DNA of 64,000 bases from Sphaerisporangium sp040683095 (GTDB lineage: Bacteria; Actinomycetota; Actinomycetes; Streptosporangiales; Streptosporangiaceae): assembly GCF_040683095.1 (NCBI RefSeq), contig NZ_JBFBCI010000005.1, positions 124,001 to 188,000 on the forward strand. The letters are read 5' to 3'. This document shows positions 60,823 to 64,000 of the stretch, in pieces. A program made the translations under genes and the position numbers. The notes beneath the pieces are model-generated. The model saw nothing but the letters and a program-made list of their open reading frames with translations. It did not search any database and was not told the origin of the DNA. Position 1 is the stretch's first letter; every line of letters starts with the position of its first letter.

Positions 60823-62817
60823 TTGACCGATAACCCGTTCTTCGTCCAGAGTGCCCTGCCGTACCGGCTGCCCCCGTACGCGGAGATCCGCGAGGAGCAC
60901 TACGCGCCCGCGTTCGAGCGCGGCATGGCCGAGCAGCTCGCCGAGGTCGAGGCCATCGCGGCCAGCGCCGACCCGCCGACGTTCGAGAACACGATCGAGG
61001 CGCTCGAACGGTCCGGGGAGCTCCTCACCCGCGTCACCACGGTGTTCTTCAACCGCGCCTCCGCGGACACCAGCCCGGGGATCCAGGAGATCCAGAAGGA
61101 GATCACCCCGCGGCTGACCCAGCACAGCGACGCGATCCACCTGAACGCGCGGCTCTTCGCCCGGGTCCGCGCGGTCCCGGCCGACGGCCTGGACCCCGAA
61201 CGCGCGTGGCTCCTCCACCGGTACGTCACCGACTTCGTCCGGGCGGGCGCCGAGCTCGGCCCCGAGGACCAGAAGCGGCTGAGAAGCCTGAACGAGGAGC
61301 TCTCCACCCTCTCGACGACGTTCGAGCAGAACCTGCTCGCCGACACGAACGCCTCCGCCATCGTGGTGGACGACGCCGCCCGGCTCGACGGCCTGTCCGA
61401 CGACGCGATCAAGGCGGCGGCCGAGACCGCCAAGGCCCGGGGCCTCGACGGCAAGTACGTCATCTCGCTCGCGCTTCCCACCCTCCAGCCCGTCCTGGCC
61501 GAGCTGACCGACCGCGAGCTGCGCGAGCGGATCCACAAGGCGTCCGTCGAGCGGGGCGCCCGGGACAACGCCGCGCTCGTGCTCCGCCTGGCCGAGCTAC
61601 GGGCCGAGCGGGCCGCCCTGCTCGGCTACGGCAACCACGCCGAGTACGTCGTGGCCGACCAGACCGCGCCCAGCACCCGGGCCGTCACCGAGATGCTCAG
61701 CAAGATGGTCCCCGCCGCCGTGAGCAACGCCCACAGGGAGGCCGAGCAGCTCCGCGAACTGACCGGCTTCGACCTGGAGCCGTGGGACTGGTCGTTCTAC
61801 GCCGAGAAGGTGCGCCAGGCCCGCTACGCCGTCGACAGCCGCCTGATGCGGCCGTACTTCGAGCTGAACCGCGTCCTGCGCGACGGCGTCTTCTACGCGG
61901 CCCACAAGCTGTACGGCCTCGACTTCGCCGAGCGGCCCGACCTGGTCGGCTACCACCCGGACGTGCGGGTCTTCGAGGTCTTCGACGAGGACGGCTCCGC
62001 GCTCGGCCTGTTCCTCGGCGACTACTACGCCCGCGCCTCCAAGCGGGGCGGCGCGTGGATGAACAGCCTGGTCAAGCAGTCGGCCCTGGAGGGCACCCGG
62101 CCGGTCGTGGTCAACAACCTCAACATCGTCAAGCCCCCGGAGGGCGAGCCGACGCTGCTGACGTGGGACCAGGTCAACACGATGTTCCACGAGTTCGGCC
62201 ACGCCCTGCACGGGCTGTTCTCCGAGGTCGGCTTCCCGTACTTCTCCGGCACGGCCGTGCCGCGCGACTTCGTCGAGTACCCCTCGCAGGTCAACGAGAT
62301 GTGGGCGGTCTGGCCGGAGGTGCTGGCGAACTACGCGCGCCACCACGAGACCGGCGAGCCCATGCCGCAGGACCTCGTCGACCGGATGCTGGAGTCGCAG
62401 AAGTTCGACCAGGGCCGCGGGACCGTGGAGTACCTCGCGGCGGCGCTGCTGGACTGGGCGTGGCACACGCTGGACGACAAGCCCGCCGACGCCCTGGAGT
62501 TCGAGCGGCAGGCCCTGCGCAACGCGAACATCGATCTTCCGCTGGTGCCGCCGCGCTACCGCAGCACGTATTTCGCCCACATCTGGTCGGGCGGGTACAG
62601 CGCCGGCTACTACTCCTACATCTGGAGCGAGGTCCTGGACGCCGACACCGTCGAGTGGTTCAAGGAGAACGGCGGGCTCACCCGGCGGAACGGCGACACC
62701 TTCCGCCGTGAGCTGCTGTCCAAGGGCGGCAGCGTGGACCCGATGACGGGCTTCCGCGCCTTCCGCGGGCGCGACCCGCGCATCGAGCCGCTCCTGGAGC
62801 GCCGCGGCCTGCTCTGA
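60823..62817 (+). CDS. M3 family oligopeptidase
   Basis: The 664-residue protein has the zinc site FHEFGHALHGLFSEVG (His456, Glu457, His460) with the third ligand in the Glu-rich helix downstream (VEYPSQVNEMW), and the M3A domain plan of Dcp/oligopeptidase A. It would cut short peptides in the cytoplasm; there is no signal peptide. The start is TTG at 60823, nine bases after GGAG. It converges on gltX, with a strong shared terminator. Confidence 0.95.
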   Translation: MTDNPFFVQSALPYRLPPYAEIREEHYAPAFERGMAEQLAEVEAIAASADPPTFENTIEALERSGELLTRVTTVFFNRASADTSPGIQEIQKEITPRLTQHSDAIHLNARLFARVRAVPADGLDPERAWLLHRYVTDFVRAGAELGPEDQKRLRSLNEELSTLSTTFEQNLLADTNASAIVVDDAARLDGLSDDAIKAAAETAKARGLDGKYVISLALPTLQPVLAELTDRELRERIHKASVERGARDNAALVLRLAELRAERAALLGYGNHAEYVVADQTAPSTRAVTEMLSKMVPAAVSNAHREAEQLRELTGFDLEPWDWSFYAEKVRQARYAVDSRLMRPYFELNRVLRDGVFYAAHKLYGLDFAERPDLVGYHPDVRVFEVFDEDGSALGLFLGDYYARASKRGGAWMNSLVKQSALEGTRPVVVNNLNIVKPPEGEPTLLTWDQVNTMFHEFGHALHGLFSEVGFPYFSGTAVPRDFVEYPSQVNEMWAVWPEVLANYARHHETGEPMPQDLVDRMLESQKFDQGRGTVEYLAAALLDWAWHTLDDKPADALEFERQALRNANIDLPLVPPRYRSTYFAHIWSGGYSAGYYSYIWSEVLDADTVEWFKENGGLTRRNGDTFRRELLSKGGSVDPMTGFRAFRGRDPRIEPLLERRGLL

Positions 62818-62825
62818 CCCTCCCT

Positions 62826-62878
62826 GAGACGGCGGACGGCGGCCCGGAAACCACTCCCGGGCCGCCGTCCCGTGTCTC
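62826..62878. terminator. Bidirectional terminator
   Basis: GACGGCGGCCCGG/CCGGGCCGCCGTC (13 bp) with outer GAGAC/GTCTC lies between the convergent peptidase and gltX genes. Confidence 0.85.
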
Positions 62879-62894
62879 GGCCCTCAGACGGCGC

Positions 62895-64000
62895 TCAGGC
62901 GGGCGTCGTGGTCGGCGTCGCCCCGCTGCGCAGCAGGTGGAGGGCGGCGCGCAGCCGGTCGAGGGACTTCTCTCTGCCCAGCACCTCGATCGACTCGAAC
63001 AGCGGCAGGCCGACCGAGCGCCCGGTGATCGCCACCCGCACCGGGGCCTGCGCCTTGCCGAGCTTGAGCCCGTGCTCGGCGCCGACCTCCTCCAGGGCGG
63101 TCTTCAGCGACTCGGGGTCGAACGAGACCGTCTCCAGCCGCGCGAGGTAGCCGGCGAGGATCTCCTCGGCGCCCGGCTTCATGGCCTTGGCCCAGCTCGC
63201 CGGGTCGAACACCGGCTCGTCCAGGAACAGGAAGTCGACGTTGGCCGTGATCTCCGAGAGCACCGCGATGCGGGTCTGCGCCAGCGGGGCGACCTTGGCG
63301 AACGTCTCCCGGCCCCAGCTCGGGTCCAGCCACGGCTCGCACCGCCCGATGAACACCTCCAGCGGCAGCGCCCGGATGTACTCGCCGTTGAACGCCCGCA
63401 GCTTCTTCTCGTCGAAGAACGCCGGGGACGGGTTCACATCCTCCAGCCTGAACAGCGGCACCATCTCGGACCAGGGCATGATCTCGCGGTCGTCCCCCGG
63501 GCCCCAGCCGAGCAGCATGAGGTAGTTGACCATCGCCTCGGCGAGGTAGCCCTCGTCGCGGTAGGACTCCAGCGCGACCTTGTCGCGGCGCTTGGAGAGC
63601 TTCTGCCGCTTCTCGTTGACGATGACCGGGACGTGCGCCCAGACGGGCGGCGCGACGCCGAGCGCGTCCCAGAGCATCTGCTGCTTCGGGGTGTTGGACA
63701 GGTGCTCCTCGGCGCGCACGACGTGCGTGATGCGCATCTCGATGTCGTCCACGACGTTGGCCAGGACGAACAGCGGCGAGCCGTCGCTGCGGGCGATGAC
63801 GAAGTCCTCCATCGCCTGGTCGGGGAACTCCACCCGGCCCCGCACCAGGTCGTCGACGACCGTCACGCCGGAGTCGGGGGTGCGGAAGCGCACCGCTCCC
63901 TCGGCGAGCCCCCGGTCGCGGCAGAAGCCGTCGTACCCCTGGTGCTCGGAGCCGGTGCGCGCCTTCACGTCCTCGCGCGTGCAGGAGCAGTGGTACGCCC
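62895..64000 (-). CDS. gltX: Glutamyl-tRNA synthetase, 3' part (runs off the window end)
   Basis: The visible C-terminal 368 codons include the zinc-knuckle region AYHCSCTREDVKARTGSEHQ at the window edge, the KLSKR signature (KRQKLSKRRDKVALE), VRAEEHLSNTPKQQMLWDALG and the anticodon-binding C-terminal domain. The N-terminal HIGH motif is outside the window. It is the type I GluRS that also misacylates tRNA-Gln in bacteria lacking GlnRS. The tRNA-Glu and tRNA-Gln genes lie 2.3 kb away on the same strand. Confidence 0.97.
   Translation of the reverse strand, partial: AYHCSCTREDVKARTGSEHQGYDGFCRDRGLAEGAVRFRTPDSGVTVVDDLVRGRVEFPDQAMEDFVIARSDGSPLFVLANVVDDIEMRITHVVRAEEHLSNTPKQQMLWDALGVAPPVWAHVPVIVNEKRQKLSKRRDKVALESYRDEGYLAEAMVNYLMLLGWGPGDDREIMPWSEMVPLFRLEDVNPSPAFFDEKKLRAFNGEYIRALPLEVFIGRCEPWLDPSWGRETFAKVAPLAQTRIAVLSEITANVDFLFLDEPVFDPASWAKAMKPGAEEILAGYLARLETVSFDPESLKTALEEVGAEHGLKLGKAQAPVRVAITGRSVGLPLFESIEVLGREKSLDRLRAALHLLRSGATPTTTPA

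Overview
The DNA is very GC-rich, with G or C at almost every third codon position, many GTG/TTG starts and no visible plasmid or prophage backbone. The gene content (TypA, SMC, FtsY, RNase III, ThiL, NdgR-LeuCD, CofC, MsiK-type sugar uptake, SigR-like ECF factor) points to a chromosome segment of an actinomycete. Gene order resembles the smc-to-gltX region I recall from Streptomyces; details such as a short HU protein and an MfpA-like protein fit a non-Streptomyces filamentous actinomycete, perhaps Streptosporangiales. The genus is inference.

Positions 1-24,500 are an accessory, regulator-rich half. They hold the 5' end of a secreted glycerophosphodiester phosphodiesterase, a LacI repressor, a three-gene sugar ABC importer (a perfect LacI-type palindrome is shared by repressor and importer), an MfpA-like pentapeptide protein, a lone ABC exporter with a possible 47-residue peptide ahead of it, MerR and TetR regulators, a GH1 beta-glucosidase, a coiled-coil secreted protein, aldehyde dehydrogenase, acetate kinase, TypA, a secreted GH16 glucanase with a ricin-type lectin domain, a polysaccharide deacetylase lipoprotein, and an XRE-cupin regulator with its EamA transporter. 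Gene remnants (SDR, aldo/keto reductase) lie between them.

Positions 24,500-58,400 are a conserved housekeeping block, mostly on the minus strand: SigR-like sigma factor, Cds1-like cysteine desulfhydrase (plus), ftsY, smc, acyP-mutM-rnc-rpmF-DUF177, coaD, rsmD, recG, rpmB (plus), thiD, a repeat-rich membrane protein, thiL, ddl, a gamma-family PLP enzyme, gpsA, plsC, cofC (plus), an MFS pump with its TetR, a CspA-like protein, HU, leuD, leuC and ndgR. It links chromosome segregation, protein targeting, translation, cell-wall precursor, phospholipid, F420, thiamine and leucine synthesis. A DAK2-type gene expected between recG and rpmB survives only as a C-terminal scrap.

Positions 58,355-64,000 hold a stand-alone TnpB (IS605 OrfB) element with a strong end hairpin, a broken host gene beside it, two tRNA-Glu(CTC) genes and a tRNA-Gln(CTG), an M3 oligopeptidase, and glutamyl-tRNA synthetase running off the end.

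The points most worth checking are: the TnpB element and its possible guide RNA; the duplicated 37-bp element around ndgR; the 19-residue tandem repeat array in the membrane protein; the MerR dyad next to a truncated reductase; the 53-bp dispersed repeat at the ftsY end; and the peptide/exporter pair. I saw no CRISPR array and no complete novel defence or biosynthetic cluster.
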